Source: JAAYCI01 sp964370045
GTDB taxonomy: Bacteria; Bacillota; Clostridia; Oscillospirales; Ruminococcaceae
Assembly: GCA_964370045.1 (NCBI GenBank)
Contig: CAYJGZ010000013.1
Span: forward strand, 1 to 64,000
Length of the DNA: 64,000 bases
Direction: 5' to 3'
Shown: piece by piece, positions 9,076 to 17,497 of the stretch
Numbering within the stretch: the stretch's first letter is position 1
Layout of the letters: each line of letters opens with the position of its first letter
The notes under the pieces: generated by a model
Told to the model about the DNA's origin: nothing
Database searches by the model: none
What the model saw: the letters and a program-made list of their open reading frames with translations, nothing else
Program-made: the position numbers and the translations under genes

Positions 9076-9261
9076 ATGACAGAGCATTTGAGTACAGCGC
9101 TGTGGGAGGCCTCCATGCTGCTTATCGAGCGCACACTGCCGGATGAGGGCATGGCGCAGAGCACCGAGATAGGCGGGCTTAATCTCATGCTCATTGTAGC
9201 GGGTGCTGTGGGAATAAGCGTTTTGGCACGGTGGCTTTCCGCACGGGGAAACCGCAAGTAG
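9076..9261 (+). CDS. Small single-span membrane protein, unknown
   Basis: 61 residues, starting 20 nt after lgt with an AGAGGAAG ribosome binding site. Residues about 34-53 (GGLNLMLIVAGAVGISVLA) form one hydrophobic span, and the C-terminus is basic (RWLSARGNRK). I do not recognise the family. Its position suggests it is co-transcribed with lgt. It could be a true small envelope protein; the good ribosome binding site and spacing argue for translation. Confidence 0.55.
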   Translation: MTEHLSTALWEASMLLIERTLPDEGMAQSTEIGGLNLMLIVAGAVGISVLARWLSARGNRK

Positions 9262-9301
9262 CCCGCACAGCAAAATAGTTCGGGAAAAGCAAAAGCTTAG
9301 C

Positions 9302-9330
9302 TTGATATTGTCACATTTCAGCGGTATAAT
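9302..9330 (+). promoter_or_regulatory. Sigma-70 type promoter of ireB
   Basis: TTGATA (9302-9307) and a perfect TATAAT (9325-9330) are separated by 17 nt. The start of transcription would be near 9337, giving a leader of about 130 nt before ireB in which I see no known regulatory RNA. Confidence 0.75.
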
Positions 9331-9469
9331 AGACATATAGCGAGGGTGGAGAGCTGTAAGTGTTCGTTTAACCGCTCTTGCAGTGGCAGATGGCGCAAAA
9401 CTATTTTGCGAATATGACAAAGGCGAAAATACTTTTTGCCACACTTTTTCCTGCGAGGGAGGGATACTG

Positions 9470-9718
9470 ATGAGTGAGTTTAAGACTACTATTTTTTCGG
9501 TGCATGAGGACAAGGACCAGCGCATAAAGCAGATTCTCACTGAGGTGTATGAGGCACTCAAGCAAAAGGGATATAATCCCATAAATCAGATTGTTGGATA
9601 CATCCTTTCGGAAGACCCTACCTACATTACCACCTACGGTGGCGCACGTACCAAGATATGCAAGGTGGATAGGGATGATATTTTGCAGGCGCTTGTAAAG
9701 AGCTACCTTGGCGAATAG
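9470..9718 (+). CDS. ireB: IreB family regulatory phosphoprotein (UPF0297)
   Basis: 82 residues, matching the IreB/YrzL family almost end to end (TTIFSVHEDKDQRIKQIL, GYNPINQIVGYILSEDPTYI). In enterococci IreB is a substrate of the Ser/Thr kinase IreK and tunes cephalosporin resistance; the N-terminal Thr pair in FKTTIF is the phosphorylated region in that family. The start at 9470 is fixed by GGGAGGG just upstream. In many Firmicutes this gene sits beside alaS and ruvX, but here it stands between lgt and an unknown gene, with its own promoter and terminator. Confidence 0.92.
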   Translation: MSEFKTTIFSVHEDKDQRIKQILTEVYEALKQKGYNPINQIVGYILSEDPTYITTYGGARTKICKVDRDDILQALVKSYLGE

Positions 9719-9726
9719 TGCTATCA

Positions 9727-9752
9727 GCGGGCGGTTTACCGTCCGCTTTTTT
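9727..9752 (+). terminator. Intrinsic terminator after ireB
   Basis: GCGGGCGG and CCGTCCGC enclose TTTA and are followed by a T-run of six. Confidence 0.85.
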
Positions 9753-9799
9753 GCGAGCGTGCAGGGGGTTGTAAAGTAGTGTTGACTTATAGGTGAAAA

Positions 9800-9880
9800 T
9801 ATCATGCAGAAAACACGAAAAGAAGCCGGTATATTACCCCGCCGCAGGCAGGCAAAAAGCTAAACCTGCTCTTTCTGTCT
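9800..9880 (-). repeat. Degenerate R1 repeat remnant
   Basis: The sequence around GCCGGTATATTACCCC, GCCGCAGGC and a following AAAAAGCTAAACC resembles the R1 central stem and flank, but the right arm of the stem is broken. It is probably a decayed copy. Confidence 0.4.
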
Positions 9881-9939
9881 GCGTTTGGTGTGCAGGGCAG
9901 GGTGCAGCCTGACAAATTTATGCAAATTTACCCAAAGCA

Positions 9940-9968
9940 CTTGCACAAATTTTGTTTTTAGGATATGA
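9940..9968 (+). promoter_or_regulatory. Promoter of the 98-residue unknown gene
   Basis: TTGCAC followed after 17 nt by TATGAT, about 40 nt upstream of the start codon at 10005. Confidence 0.55.
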
Positions 9969-10004
9969 TATACTGATGTAGGATAGGAAAGGGGCAACGG
10001 ATAA

Positions 10005-10301
10005 ATGGCATTTGAGGCCAAGCTGAAATACAAGGGCAAGCCGCTGGTACGCTCCAAAAACGAGATATACTACGGGGACTTTAGCGAGCCATACGTGGTT
10101 TTTATGCAGGTGCTTTCCACGAAACAGCAGGCAGGTGATGAAGTGCCCGCCAAGGTGATGGTGATGCTGCTGTCCACAAACACAGAGCTTGCACCAAAGG
10201 ACCGTATAGTGAAGCAGAGCGTGAAAAACGGCCTGTACAACGCAATGGATTTTGCGGCTATTTTGCTGGAGCGTGCGCTGGCGGACGACGGCAAGGTTTA
10301 G
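10005..10301 (+). CDS. Unknown 98-residue cytoplasmic protein
   Basis: Starts at an ATG preceded by AAGGGGCAACGGATAA. The product is soluble and mixed alpha/beta in character: an N-terminal beta-rich part (AKLKYKGKPLVRS, YVVFMQVLST) and a C-terminal helix (NGLYNAMDFAAILLERAL). I see no known motif, signal peptide or membrane segment. Composition is like its neighbours, with no sign of transfer. It converges on an unknown minus-strand gene, and a bidirectional terminator separates them. Function cannot be assigned. Confidence 0.65.
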   Translation: MAFEAKLKYKGKPLVRSKNEIYYGDFSEPYVVFMQVLSTKQQAGDEVPAKVMVMLLSTNTELAPKDRIVKQSVKNGLYNAMDFAAILLERALADDGKV

Positions 10302-10351
10302 CCTTGGCGAGGTGTCTTTGTACGCAAAAGCAGTGACTAATAACAACACAA

Positions 10352-10390
10352 AAACAAGCTGTTACCACAAATTGTGGTAACAGCTTGTTT
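10352..10390. terminator. Bidirectional terminator, 19-bp perfect palindrome
   Basis: AAACAAGCTGTTACCACAA (10352-10370) is the exact reverse complement of 10372-10390. The arms end in T-runs on both strands. It separates the converging genes at 10301 and 10406. Confidence 0.85.
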
Positions 10391-10405
10391 TGTGCTATGC
10401 CTGCA

Positions 10406-11302
10406 TTATGGAGCTATGTCGGCCGCCGCTAAACCTGATACTGATGATATGTCTATCTTCAATGTTTCACCGGTGAAGTTTGCTGTGCCGACATTAAGTA
10501 GTTTATGCTCCTTTTCCATTTGAGAAGCAAAGAAGCTCAAAGTGGAATTGCCATCAAAAATGCTGTGGCTTTTTGCCGGCTCTTGGAACTCTTTACCGCC
10601 CGTAGCATCGCTAAAAGCACGCTCTAAATCGGCTGTCATTCTATCTAATATGGCAGACGCACTATCCAAAGCCTCCATGATTTTCTCGGGGTCATCGGGT
10701 AGATTTGAAAGCCCTAAGGCCGCTGCATCGAGCGAGTGTAAAGGGTTTGGGGAAGCCTTTGATGCAAGCTGTCCGGACAGTGAATCAAGCTGGTCCGCAA
10801 TATATTGTGAGCGGCCGATGGTGAAATCGGCATAGTCGTCGGCGATGCTTTGCTTGTAATTGTGCAGATGAATTTCGGCGGCTTCCTTTGTCAGATTTGG
10901 GTCGCTGTGAGCACTTGTGCCGCTTAAGAAACTTTCAAGCTCGGATATTTTTTCGGTCGTAAAGGCGAGCTTCGATTTGTGGTAGTCTATTTGGTCCGAA
11001 AGCGTTTTAAGGTCGTCTCGCTGGCTGATTAGGGACATTTCAGCATACTCTGCCTTGGTGTGAGCACCCCATTTCGTGCTGTGCACCATCTCGGAATTTT
11101 CGTGGTTTATAATCGGCTCGCTCTCTTTTGACGAAGCAGAATTACTTTCTTTTAGTAGCGCCTGTGCTTTTTGGCTAAGCTCCACAGCGTCAAAATTTTG
11201 CTTTTTACTCACGTTTGCGTTGATTTGGCTTATTATATTTTGCAAGCTCGGGTTTTGCGGTTGTGAGTTAAGTATGCTTTGACCGCCTATATTATGTATC
11301 AT
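10406..11302 (-). CDS. Unknown protein with N-terminal D-x-VELS motif (possible late-flagellar-class product)
   Basis: 298 residues, mostly helical and hydrophilic, with no signal peptide or membrane span. An Asn/Gln/Ser-rich N-terminus (GGQSILNSQPQNP) leads into FDAVELSQKAQALL at about residues 38-51, which resembles the D-x-V-x-LS stretch of FlgM-like and other flagellar-regulated small proteins. The next gene upstream (11495-12175) has YDTVELS in its N-terminal region. A sigma-28-like promoter lies about 30 nt upstream (11331-11357). No function is assignable. A cytoplasmic or flagellum/type III-secreted role is only inference. GGGAG upstream supports the start. Confidence 0.6.
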   Translation of the reverse strand: MIHNIGGQSILNSQPQNPSLQNIISQINANVSKKQNFDAVELSQKAQALLKESNSASSKESEPIINHENSEMVHSTKWGAHTKAEYAEMSLISQRDDLKTLSDQIDYHKSKLAFTTEKISELESFLSGTSAHSDPNLTKEAAEIHLHNYKQSIADDYADFTIGRSQYIADQLDSLSGQLASKASPNPLHSLDAAALGLSNLPDDPEKIMEALDSASAILDRMTADLERAFSDATGGKEFQEPAKSHSIFDGNSTLSFFASQMEKEHKLLNVGTANFTGETLKIDISSVSGLAAADIAP

Positions 11303-11330
11303 GGTGATAAATCACTCCCTTGTGATATAG

Positions 11331-11357
11331 TCATCGACACTATGCAAACAAAGCTTA
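11331..11357 (-). promoter_or_regulatory. Sigma-28 (SigD)-like promoter
   Basis: On the minus strand TAAG is followed after 15 nt by GTCGATGA. The clostridial/bacillar sigma-28 pattern is TAAA-N15-GCCGATAA. It would start transcription about 22 nt before the start codon at 11302. Confidence 0.45.
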
Positions 11358-11376
11358 AGCTTTCTTGCGTGTTAAA

Positions 11377-11427
11377 CTTCTTCCCGTACTTAAAGTATTC
11401 TAAATCACATTTATGTGTCCACTCCTG
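11377..11427 (+). repeat. R1 half-copy
   Basis: Matches the right half of R1: CTTCTTCCCGTACTTAA, then TTCTAAATCAC and a TGTGTCCACTCC end, as at 45.81-45.87 kb. The central hairpin and left half are missing. Just beyond it CCACTCCT (11419-11426) and AGGAGTGG (11452-11459) form a small inverted repeat. Confidence 0.55.
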
Positions 11428-11494
11428 TTTTAAGTATAGAGCTATTGTACAAGGAGTGGCCTGTTGCCACAAGCAACGTAAATTAACATCGGCG

Positions 11495-12175
11495 TTATTC
11501 ACCGCCAAAGTGGGTTTTGTATAAATTCGGATAGTCGCTCTTATTTGCCTTTACATAGGACATCACATCGTTGATGATGCTTTGCAGATTTGTCTGATAT
11601 TCTTTTGGGCTGATTTTTGCGGGTGTTTTTAGCTCGCCATTTTTGTTGTATACAGCTGAATATTCAATCGCCTGCCCACTCGCTTCGTGGTTTGGCGGTG
11701 CAAATTTGTGTGCGAGGGAAAGCGCTTCATCAAAATTATTTCTGAAGTGCTCCGTGATATGCTGCCTTTGATGTTCTCCTGCCTCCTCCTCCGACATGCC
11801 GCTCGCTATTGCACCTTGATAGATTTCTTTGCCGTTTGGCATACCCATAGCAGCACGCCAGACATCACCGAAGTAATTGCCCTGCGAGCGGTTGTAGTCC
11901 GCAATAGGGTCGTCTATGCTGCCGTCGGCATGTATCGTGACCACCCATTTTCCCTCAAGATGAGATAGGTCTGCCTTGGCAAGTGGCTCGTGCGTGATTT
12001 CAGGGGGCATTGAATTTTGGGTTGTTGTAGCACTAAGGCTAAGCTCAACCGTGTCATACCTTCCGCCGGTATTTATTGCCCCAAGCGGAGTGCCTTCGCT
12101 CAACTGTTTAGCCGCAAATGCTGTCTTTTCAGATAATACAGCCACGGAGGCATTATTTATTCCGTTGATTGCCAT
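11495..12175 (-). CDS. Unknown protein with N-terminal D-x-VELS motif, sigma-28-like promoter
   Basis: 226 residues, soluble. The N-terminal segment MAINGINNASVAVLSEK is followed by YDTVELSLSATT at about residue 39, echoing the VELS motif of the downstream neighbour. The middle part contains KWVVTIHADGSIDDPIADYN and an acidic/His-rich helix (EEEAGEHQRQHITEHF). The C-terminus is helical (LQSIINDVMSYVKANKSDYP). No known domain is recognised. The ATG at 12175 is chosen because AGGAGG lies 8 nt upstream; the frame could extend further but without a ribosome binding site. A sigma-28-like promoter sits at 12211-12237. Confidence 0.6.
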   Translation of the reverse strand: MAINGINNASVAVLSEKTAFAAKQLSEGTPLGAINTGGRYDTVELSLSATTTQNSMPPEITHEPLAKADLSHLEGKWVVTIHADGSIDDPIADYNRSQGNYFGDVWRAAMGMPNGKEIYQGAIASGMSEEEAGEHQRQHITEHFRNNFDEALSLAHKFAPPNHEASGQAIEYSAVYNKNGELKTPAKISPKEYQTNLQSIINDVMSYVKANKSDYPNLYKTHFGGE

Positions 12176-12210
12176 GAGTTTATCCTCCTGCTTAATATCG
12201 TACACTATAT

Positions 12211-12237
12211 TTATCGTCAGCTTTATGGATAAATTAA
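12211..12237 (-). promoter_or_regulatory. Sigma-28 (SigD)-like promoter
   Basis: On the minus strand TTAA, a 15-nt spacer and GACGATAA. This differs from TAAA-N15-GCCGATAA at one base in each element and gives a leader of about 28 nt containing the AGGAGG site. Confidence 0.5.
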
Positions 12238-12418
12238 GTGTGTAGAGGTGGATTTTACGGTGAGACAGCGTTTTTATTGCGTGTGCAAAAGTACTGCAAA
12301 TACACATGAGCTAAAAGTACATAGCTAAAATTTACAGCAGATGTAAATATATATACTAAAAATACAATATGTATATTGAAAGATAATATATCACATAAAA
12401 TGCGATATATCGAAAAAT

Positions 12419-12458
12419 GCCTGCCGAGCAATCCTCTTGAAAAGATTGCTCGGCAGGC
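12419..12458. terminator. Strong intrinsic terminator after the acyl-CoA ligase gene
   Basis: GCCTGCCGAGCAATC (12419-12433) pairs perfectly over 15 bp with 12444-12458. On the minus strand it is followed by ATTTTTCG. It ends the XRE-cupin/ligase unit. The rest of the 12176-12488 gap is AT-rich DNA plus the promoter at 12211. Confidence 0.85.
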
Positions 12459-12488
12459 ATGAAGTGTGCAAGAAAGATACAAATGTGT

Positions 12489-14168
12489 TTATTCAGCGCC
12501 GTCCTTGTCCTGCTCACGGATTTGTACACGGCGTATCTTGCCGCTGATGGTCTTGGGCAGCTCGGTTACAAACTCTATGATGCGGGGGTATTTGTAAGGG
12601 GCTGTCAGCTTTTTCACATGGTCTTGCAGCTCTTTTTTTAGCTCGTTGCTTGGGGTGTAGCCCGCTGTCAGAACTACGGTGGCCTTGACGTTAAAGCCAC
12701 GGTCGGGGTCGGGCACGCCGGTGATGGCAGTCTCCAGCACCGCAGGGTGCTCAATAAGCGCACTCTCCACCTCAAACGGCCCTATGCGGTAGCCGCTGCT
12801 CTTGATAATGTCGTCGTTGCGTCCGCAAAACCACACATAGCCGTCCTCGTCCCGCCACGCTATGTCGCCTGTGTGATATATGCCGTTGTACAGCACTTTT
12901 TTGGTGAGCGCCTCGTCCTTGTAATACCCCATGAAAAGCCCGGGTGGGCGGTGTGCGGGGTCGGGCACGGGCATACAGATTTCGCCCTCTTCGCCCACTT
13001 CGCACTCCTTGCCGTCCTCGTCCAGTATGACACAGCAGCTAAGCGGCATGGGCAAGCCCATACTGCCCGGTTTTGGCTCACACCAAGGGTTTGCGGCGAA
13101 AAGTACTGTGCACTCTGTTTGGCCGTACCCCTCACGCATTTTAAGGCCTGTCAAGCTCAGCCAGCGGGAGTATACCTCCGGGTTTAGCGGCTCGCCTGCT
13201 GTGGAGGCCTTTTTCAGTGACTTTAAGCTATAGTCTGAAAAGTCCTCCTTGATGAGAAAGCGGTAGACCGTGGGTGGTGCACAAAACGAGGTGATTTTGT
13301 ACTTGTCTATAAGCTTCAAAAAGTCCATGGGCGAAAAGCGCTTGTCGTAGTCGTACACAAACACGGCCGCCTCGCAAATCCACTGCCCGTACAGCTTGCC
13401 CCAGCTCGCCTTTGCCCAGCCTGTGTCCGCAACGGTGAGATGCAGGTCGTTTTCATCAAGGTTGTGCCAAAAGCGAGCGGTGGTGATGTGGCACAGCGGA
13501 TAAAAGAAATCGTGTGCCACAATTTTGGGCATGGAGGTTGTGCCGGAGGTGAAGTACGCCAGCATCGTGCCGTGGCTGTCTATGGCATCCTCACCGCTCG
13601 GACGCTCAAAGTCCTCCGACATAGTTTCCGTTAAAACTCCAAAATCCACATAACTATCCCGCGCGCCGCTCGATACAGCCCTAAACTTTAGTATGTCCTG
13701 TGTCTCTTTTGCGGCCTCGTCTATCTTGCCGCACAGCTCGTCCTCGTTCACCGTTATAATCATCTTTATGTCCGCCATTTTTATGCGGTACACAAGGTCC
13801 TTTACGGTGAGCAGATGTGTCGCAGGTATCAGTATAGCGCCCAGCTTGTGCATGGCAATGGTAAAAAACCAATACTCATAGCGGCGCTTTAGCATTGTCA
13901 TCACAACATCGCCTTTTTTTATGCCAATTGACTTTAGGGCGTTTGCCATTTTGTTGCTCTCTCGCATCACCTCGCTAAAGGTGATTATCTTTTCGTCGCC
14001 CAGGTCGTTGCACCACACAATGGCGGTTTTGTCGGGGTTTTCCTTCGCTATATCGTCCACAACATCATACCCAAAGTTAAAGTCTTCGGGCATGTTCAGC
14101 GAAAAGTTTTCATAAAAATCCTCATAAGAAGAAAAGTCGGTCTTGCAATACTTGTGTACGTGTGCCAT
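12489..14168 (-). CDS. AMP-forming acyl-CoA synthetase
   Basis: Activates a carboxylic acid to its CoA thioester through an acyl-adenylate. The P-loop-like A3 motif is YFTSGTTSMPKIVAH, followed by GYGQTE, the YHTGDIAWRDEDGY hinge motif and the C-terminal catalytic lysine in SGKIRR. 559 residues; it resembles the medium-chain/aromatic acyl-CoA ligases rather than classical acetyl-CoA synthetase. It lies 8 nt after a XRE-cupin regulator and downstream of korDABC, so a role in 2-oxoacid or fermentation-acid metabolism is likely. The substrate cannot be read from the sequence. Confidence 0.9.
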   Translation of the reverse strand: MAHVHKYCKTDFSSYEDFYENFSLNMPEDFNFGYDVVDDIAKENPDKTAIVWCNDLGDEKIITFSEVMRESNKMANALKSIGIKKGDVVMTMLKRRYEYWFFTIAMHKLGAILIPATHLLTVKDLVYRIKMADIKMIITVNEDELCGKIDEAAKETQDILKFRAVSSGARDSYVDFGVLTETMSEDFERPSGEDAIDSHGTMLAYFTSGTTSMPKIVAHDFFYPLCHITTARFWHNLDENDLHLTVADTGWAKASWGKLYGQWICEAAVFVYDYDKRFSPMDFLKLIDKYKITSFCAPPTVYRFLIKEDFSDYSLKSLKKASTAGEPLNPEVYSRWLSLTGLKMREGYGQTECTVLFAANPWCEPKPGSMGLPMPLSCCVILDEDGKECEVGEEGEICMPVPDPAHRPPGLFMGYYKDEALTKKVLYNGIYHTGDIAWRDEDGYVWFCGRNDDIIKSSGYRIGPFEVESALIEHPAVLETAITGVPDPDRGFNVKATVVLTAGYTPSNELKKELQDHVKKLTAPYKYPRIIEFVTELPKTISGKIRRVQIREQDKDGAE

Positions 14169-14176
14169 GTGTTTAC

Positions 14177-14740
14177 CTATTCCTTTCCGGTGATGGTGAC
14201 AAGCAACTGTGCCGTAGTGCTTCCAATGGCTTGTATGCCGTGAGGATAGGCTGAGTCGTAGTATACGGAGTCACCCTCGTTTAGCACCGTTTCATATTTT
14301 GCGATAACCACCCGCACCTGGCCTTTGAGCACATACAAAAATTCATGCCCCGAGTGGCTGGTCATGCTAACAGGCTCTGCCTCGGGTTTTGGCTCTACCG
14401 TGATAAGGTATGGGTCTAATTTTCTGTCCGCAAAGTTGTACGCAAGCGAGCGGTAGTCGTATGCTTTGCGGCGCTCTACGCCCACGCCTTTGCCGCTACG
14501 GACCACCGAGTATACGGACAGTCTTGCACGCTCGCCTGTCAAAAGCTCGGTCATACTTATGTCGAAGTTGGATGCAATATCGTGCAAAAATGAAACGGGA
14601 ATTTCTGTTTTGCCACCCTCGTATGCACAAAGGCTCTCGCAGGAAACTCCCACCCTGCGAGCAAACTCCTCGATGTTTAGCTCGCTAATTTCACGCACGC
14701 CCCTAATACGTGCGCCAATTTCACTGTTCAGTTCAGACAT
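14177..14740 (-). CDS. XRE-family regulator with C-terminal cupin domain
   Basis: Residues about 8-62 form a helix-turn-helix of the XRE type (IEEFARRVGVSCESLCAYEGG). Residues about 110-185 form a cupin barrel (HSGHEFLYVLKGQVRVVI, EGDSVYYDSAYPHGIQ), which usually senses a small ligand. 187 residues is typical. It is encoded directly upstream of the acyl-CoA ligase with an 8-nt gap and a strong GAGGAGG site, so it probably controls that gene and perhaps the kor operon in response to an acyl or oxoacid compound. Confidence 0.88.
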   Translation of the reverse strand: MSELNSEIGARIRGVREISELNIEEFARRVGVSCESLCAYEGGKTEIPVSFLHDIASNFDISMTELLTGERARLSVYSVVRSGKGVGVERRKAYDYRSLAYNFADRKLDPYLITVEPKPEAEPVSMTSHSGHEFLYVLKGQVRVVIAKYETVLNEGDSVYYDSAYPHGIQAIGSTTAQLLVTITGKE

Positions 14741-14778
14741 AATAATTTCCTCCTCTCGTGTTGTAAGCTAAGTAAAAA

Positions 14779-14850
14779 ATGTGTGTGGGCAAAAGCGTTG
14801 GTTTGGCTTTTTGGTATGTCTTTCCCTCACATTGCTTTAGTGTTAATTGT
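14779..14850 (+). repeat. R1-related half copy
   Basis: GTGTGGGCAAAAGCG, GGTTTGGCTTTTTGGTATGTC matches the left half of R1 as seen at 45.74 and 63.12 kb. The central stem is lost. Confidence 0.5.
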
Positions 14851-14984
14851 ATATCATCTTTGCCTAAAAAGCAATTCCATGTGGCTACTTAAAAAATGTG
14901 AGATAACGTCAAAAACAATATATCACAGTGGGTGAGACGGCAAATTTCCAATACACTTGTTCGCCTGTTGCGGACACAAAAATG

Positions 14985-15030
14985 CAAAAGCATTGCGCAA
15001 CACTTTTCACTTTTGAAAAATGTTGCGCAG
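14985..15030 (-). terminator. Terminator after the kor operon
   Basis: TGCGCAACACTTTTCA (14994-15009) pairs with TGAAAAATGTTGCGCA (15014-15029) with a single mismatch. The following T-rich run on the minus strand is imperfect. The remainder of the 14741-15087 gap holds the XRE promoter region and the R1 half copy. Confidence 0.65.
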
Positions 15031-15087
15031 GATATTGCTTAATACATCGAATAGAACAAGCGGCACATTGCCTATTTATATGAGGCT

Positions 15088-15618
15088 TTAGTTGTAGGCG
15101 TAGCCCATGTTTAGCGCCTTTAGGTTTGCGCCCGCAAGGTCCTTTTTGCGCTCGGGGATAATCTTTTGCAAAACGCTCTCCACAACGCTCATGTCGCACA
15201 AGTCGGCCTTTTTAATCATGTGGCCAAGCAGTACCATGTTAGCCAGTGTGGGAATGCCTGCGTCCGAGGCCATCTGTGTGGCGGGGATTTCGTATATGGT
15301 GATGTCCGTACGCTCGCACTTGCGCTCGATGAGCGAGCTATCCGAAAAGAGAATGCCGCCCGATACTATGCTTTCCTCAAACTTGTCCAGCGAGGGTAGA
15401 TTCATGCACATCAAAATATCAGGGACGGACACTATGGGCGAGCCTATGCGTGAATCCGACAAAATCACGCTACAGTTTGCAGTGCCGCCGCGCATTTCGG
15501 GGCCGTAGCTGGGCAGCCAGGACACCTGCTGACCCTTCAAAAGGCCTGTGTATGCTAAAAACTTTCCTGTGAACAGTATGCCCTGTCCGCCAAATCCTGC
15601 AAGCAACACACGTTTCAT
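15088..15618 (-). CDS. korC: 2-oxoacid:ferredoxin oxidoreductase, gamma subunit
   Basis: 176 residues of the POR/KOR gamma family (LLAGFGGQGILFTGKFLAY, SWLPSYGPEMRGGTANCSVILS). With the alpha, beta and delta subunits it oxidatively decarboxylates a 2-oxoacid to acyl-CoA and reduces ferredoxin. It overlaps korB by 4 nt. Substrate could be 2-oxoglutarate or a branched/aromatic oxoacid; the acyl-CoA ligase downstream does not settle this. Confidence 0.9.
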   Translation of the reverse strand: MKRVLLAGFGGQGILFTGKFLAYTGLLKGQQVSWLPSYGPEMRGGTANCSVILSDSRIGSPIVSVPDILMCMNLPSLDKFEESIVSGGILFSDSSLIERKCERTDITIYEIPATQMASDAGIPTLANMVLLGHMIKKADLCDMSVVESVLQKIIPERKKDLAGANLKALNMGYAYN

Positions 15619-16367
15619 CGGCTCGCCTCCTCTGTTGTATCCTTGTACACGCCCAGCGGATAAGCGGGCATCATGTTGTCACGCAGCCAGTCGAGCGAGG
15701 TGATAGGGTCTATGCCCCAGTTTGTGGGACATGTCGAGAGCACCTCTATAAGTGAAAAGCCTTTTTTGGCAATTTGCGTCTCAAACGCCTTGCGGATGGC
15801 TTTTTTAGCACGGTTTACATTTTTTACGCTGTCTACCGACACACGCTCAATGTACGCAGCGCCCTGCAATGTGCTGAGCATCTCGCTCACCTTTATGGGG
15901 TGGCCTGCGGTGGAGGTGTCTCTGCCGTAGGGGGTTGTTTGGGTGATTTGCCCCGGCAGAGTAGTAGGCGCCATCTGGCCACCTGTCATGCCATATATCG
16001 CATTGTTTACAAAAATGACAGTGATGTTTTCGCCACGTGTTGCGGCGTGCACCATTTCAGCGGTGCCTATAGCGGCAAGGTCGCCGTCGCCTTGATAGGT
16101 GAACACAATATTTTCGGGGGAGCCTCGCTTAATGCCTGTGGCAACGGCGGGCGCACGGCCGTGCGGTGCCTGAAGCATATCGCAGTTAAAATAATTGTAC
16201 GCAAGAACTGAGCAACCCACCGGCGCAACGCCGATAGTTGTGCCCCCTATATCAAGCTCGTCCATAGCGTTTGCCACAAGGCGATGTATTATGCCGTGGG
16301 TACACCCGGGGCAATAATGAAGCACATTGTCCGTAAGGGACTGTGGTTTTTTGAATACAACTTCCAT
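15615..16367 (-). CDS. korB: 2-oxoacid:ferredoxin oxidoreductase, beta (TPP) subunit
   Basis: Binds thiamine diphosphate and carries the catalytic chemistry. 250 residues. The opening CPGCTHG is the family Cys motif, GDGDLAAIGTAEMVHA is the Mg/TPP site, and NNAIYGMTGGQMAPTT follows as in KorB/VorB. AAGGAG precedes the ATG. It is third in korDABC. Confidence 0.92.
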   Translation of the reverse strand: MEVVFKKPQSLTDNVLHYCPGCTHGIIHRLVANAMDELDIGGTTIGVAPVGCSVLAYNYFNCDMLQAPHGRAPAVATGIKRGSPENIVFTYQGDGDLAAIGTAEMVHAATRGENITVIFVNNAIYGMTGGQMAPTTLPGQITQTTPYGRDTSTAGHPIKVSEMLSTLQGAAYIERVSVDSVKNVNRAKKAIRKAFETQIAKKGFSLIEVLSTCPTNWGIDPITSLDWLRDNMMPAYPLGVYKDTTEEASR

Positions 16368-16419
16368 ACTGCTTTCTCCTTAATTTTGTCTGATTTGTCC
16401 TTGGCGTTCGCCTTATGCG

Positions 16420-17481
16420 TTAAACGTTTTTCAGTGTGTCACAAATAGCTGTGGCAACTTCCTCGGGTGTGGGCACAACGCCGCCAAGGCGACCGAACAT
16501 TTCCACGGGTTTTGAACAACGTATGGCAAGCTCCACATCCTGCACCATCTGTCCCATGCTCATCTCTACCGAGAGGAACACCTTTGCGGTTTTGGAAAGC
16601 TCAAACAGCTCGTTCTTGGGGAAAGGCCACAGTGTGATAGGACGGAAAAGCCCTGCTTTTACGCCCTGTGCACGAACAATGTCCACGGCACTCTGTGCAA
16701 TACGAGCAGAAGCACCGTAAGCCACCACCACAATTTCAGCATCCTCTGTGAGGTAGTTTTCGTAGCGGACTTCGTTTTCGGCTATCTGCTTGTAGCGCTC
16801 AAAGCGCTCTATGTTGCAGCGCTCAAGGTCAAGCGCTTGCAGGTGAAGCGAGTTTACAATGTTGGGATTGCGCTTGCCCTCGGTACCGGTAAGTGCCCAG
16901 TCCTTCGGGGCAAGCTGTGCCGGCTCTTTGGGTGAAATGTCGATGGGCTCCATCATTTGGCCAAGCACACCATCGCCCAAAATCATCACCGTCATGCGGT
17001 ATTTGTCCGCCAAATCAAACGCAAGGTAGGTGTAGTCCAGCATTTCCTGCACACTGCCCGGAGCAAGCACCAAAAGGCGGAAATCGCCGTGGCCGGCCGA
17101 GCGTGTGGCGAGAAAATAGTCCGACTGGGCGGGCTGAATGCCACCAAGGCCGGGGCCACCACGCTGAATATTTACAAGCACTGAGGGTAAGTCACAGCCT
17201 GCAAGGTAGGAAAGCCCCTCGCTTTTTAGCGCAATTCCGGGGCTGGAGGAGGAGGTCATGCTGCGCCTTCCTGTAGCGGAAGCTCCTATCACCATGTTTA
17301 CAGCACCTATTTCGCTCTCTGCCTGCAAAAACACGCCACCTATTTTGGGCATTCTTTTCGCCATGTGAGCAGCAATTTCTGTTTGGGGAGTTATAGGATA
17401 CCCGAAATAATGGCGACATCCCGCCATTATAGCGCCCTCCGCAATAGCTTCGTTGCCCTTCATCAATATCTTTTCTGCCAT
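16420..17481 (-). CDS. korA: 2-oxoacid:ferredoxin oxidoreductase, alpha subunit
   Basis: 353 residues. Contains the pyrimidine-binding and domain II parts of KOR alpha (GNEAIAEGAIMAGCRHYFGYPITPQ is its start; ITSSSSPG-like SMTSSSSPGIALKSEG follows). It opens with the GN-A-EGA pattern of the separate alpha subunits rather than the fused PorA type. A GGGGGG ribosome binding site precedes the ATG. It lies 16 nt after korD. Confidence 0.9.
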   Translation of the reverse strand: MAEKILMKGNEAIAEGAIMAGCRHYFGYPITPQTEIAAHMAKRMPKIGGVFLQAESEIGAVNMVIGASATGRRSMTSSSSPGIALKSEGLSYLAGCDLPSVLVNIQRGGPGLGGIQPAQSDYFLATRSAGHGDFRLLVLAPGSVQEMLDYTYLAFDLADKYRMTVMILGDGVLGQMMEPIDISPKEPAQLAPKDWALTGTEGKRNPNIVNSLHLQALDLERCNIERFERYKQIAENEVRYENYLTEDAEIVVVAYGASARIAQSAVDIVRAQGVKAGLFRPITLWPFPKNELFELSKTAKVFLSVEMSMGQMVQDVELAIRCSKPVEMFGRLGGVVPTPEEVATAICDTLKNV

Positions 17482-17497
17482 TTATTCATACCCCCCT

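Noticed and set aside
10005..10301. RuvX (YqgF) as the usual ireB neighbour
   Set aside because: The 98-residue protein has no RNase H-like motif and is too short for RuvX.
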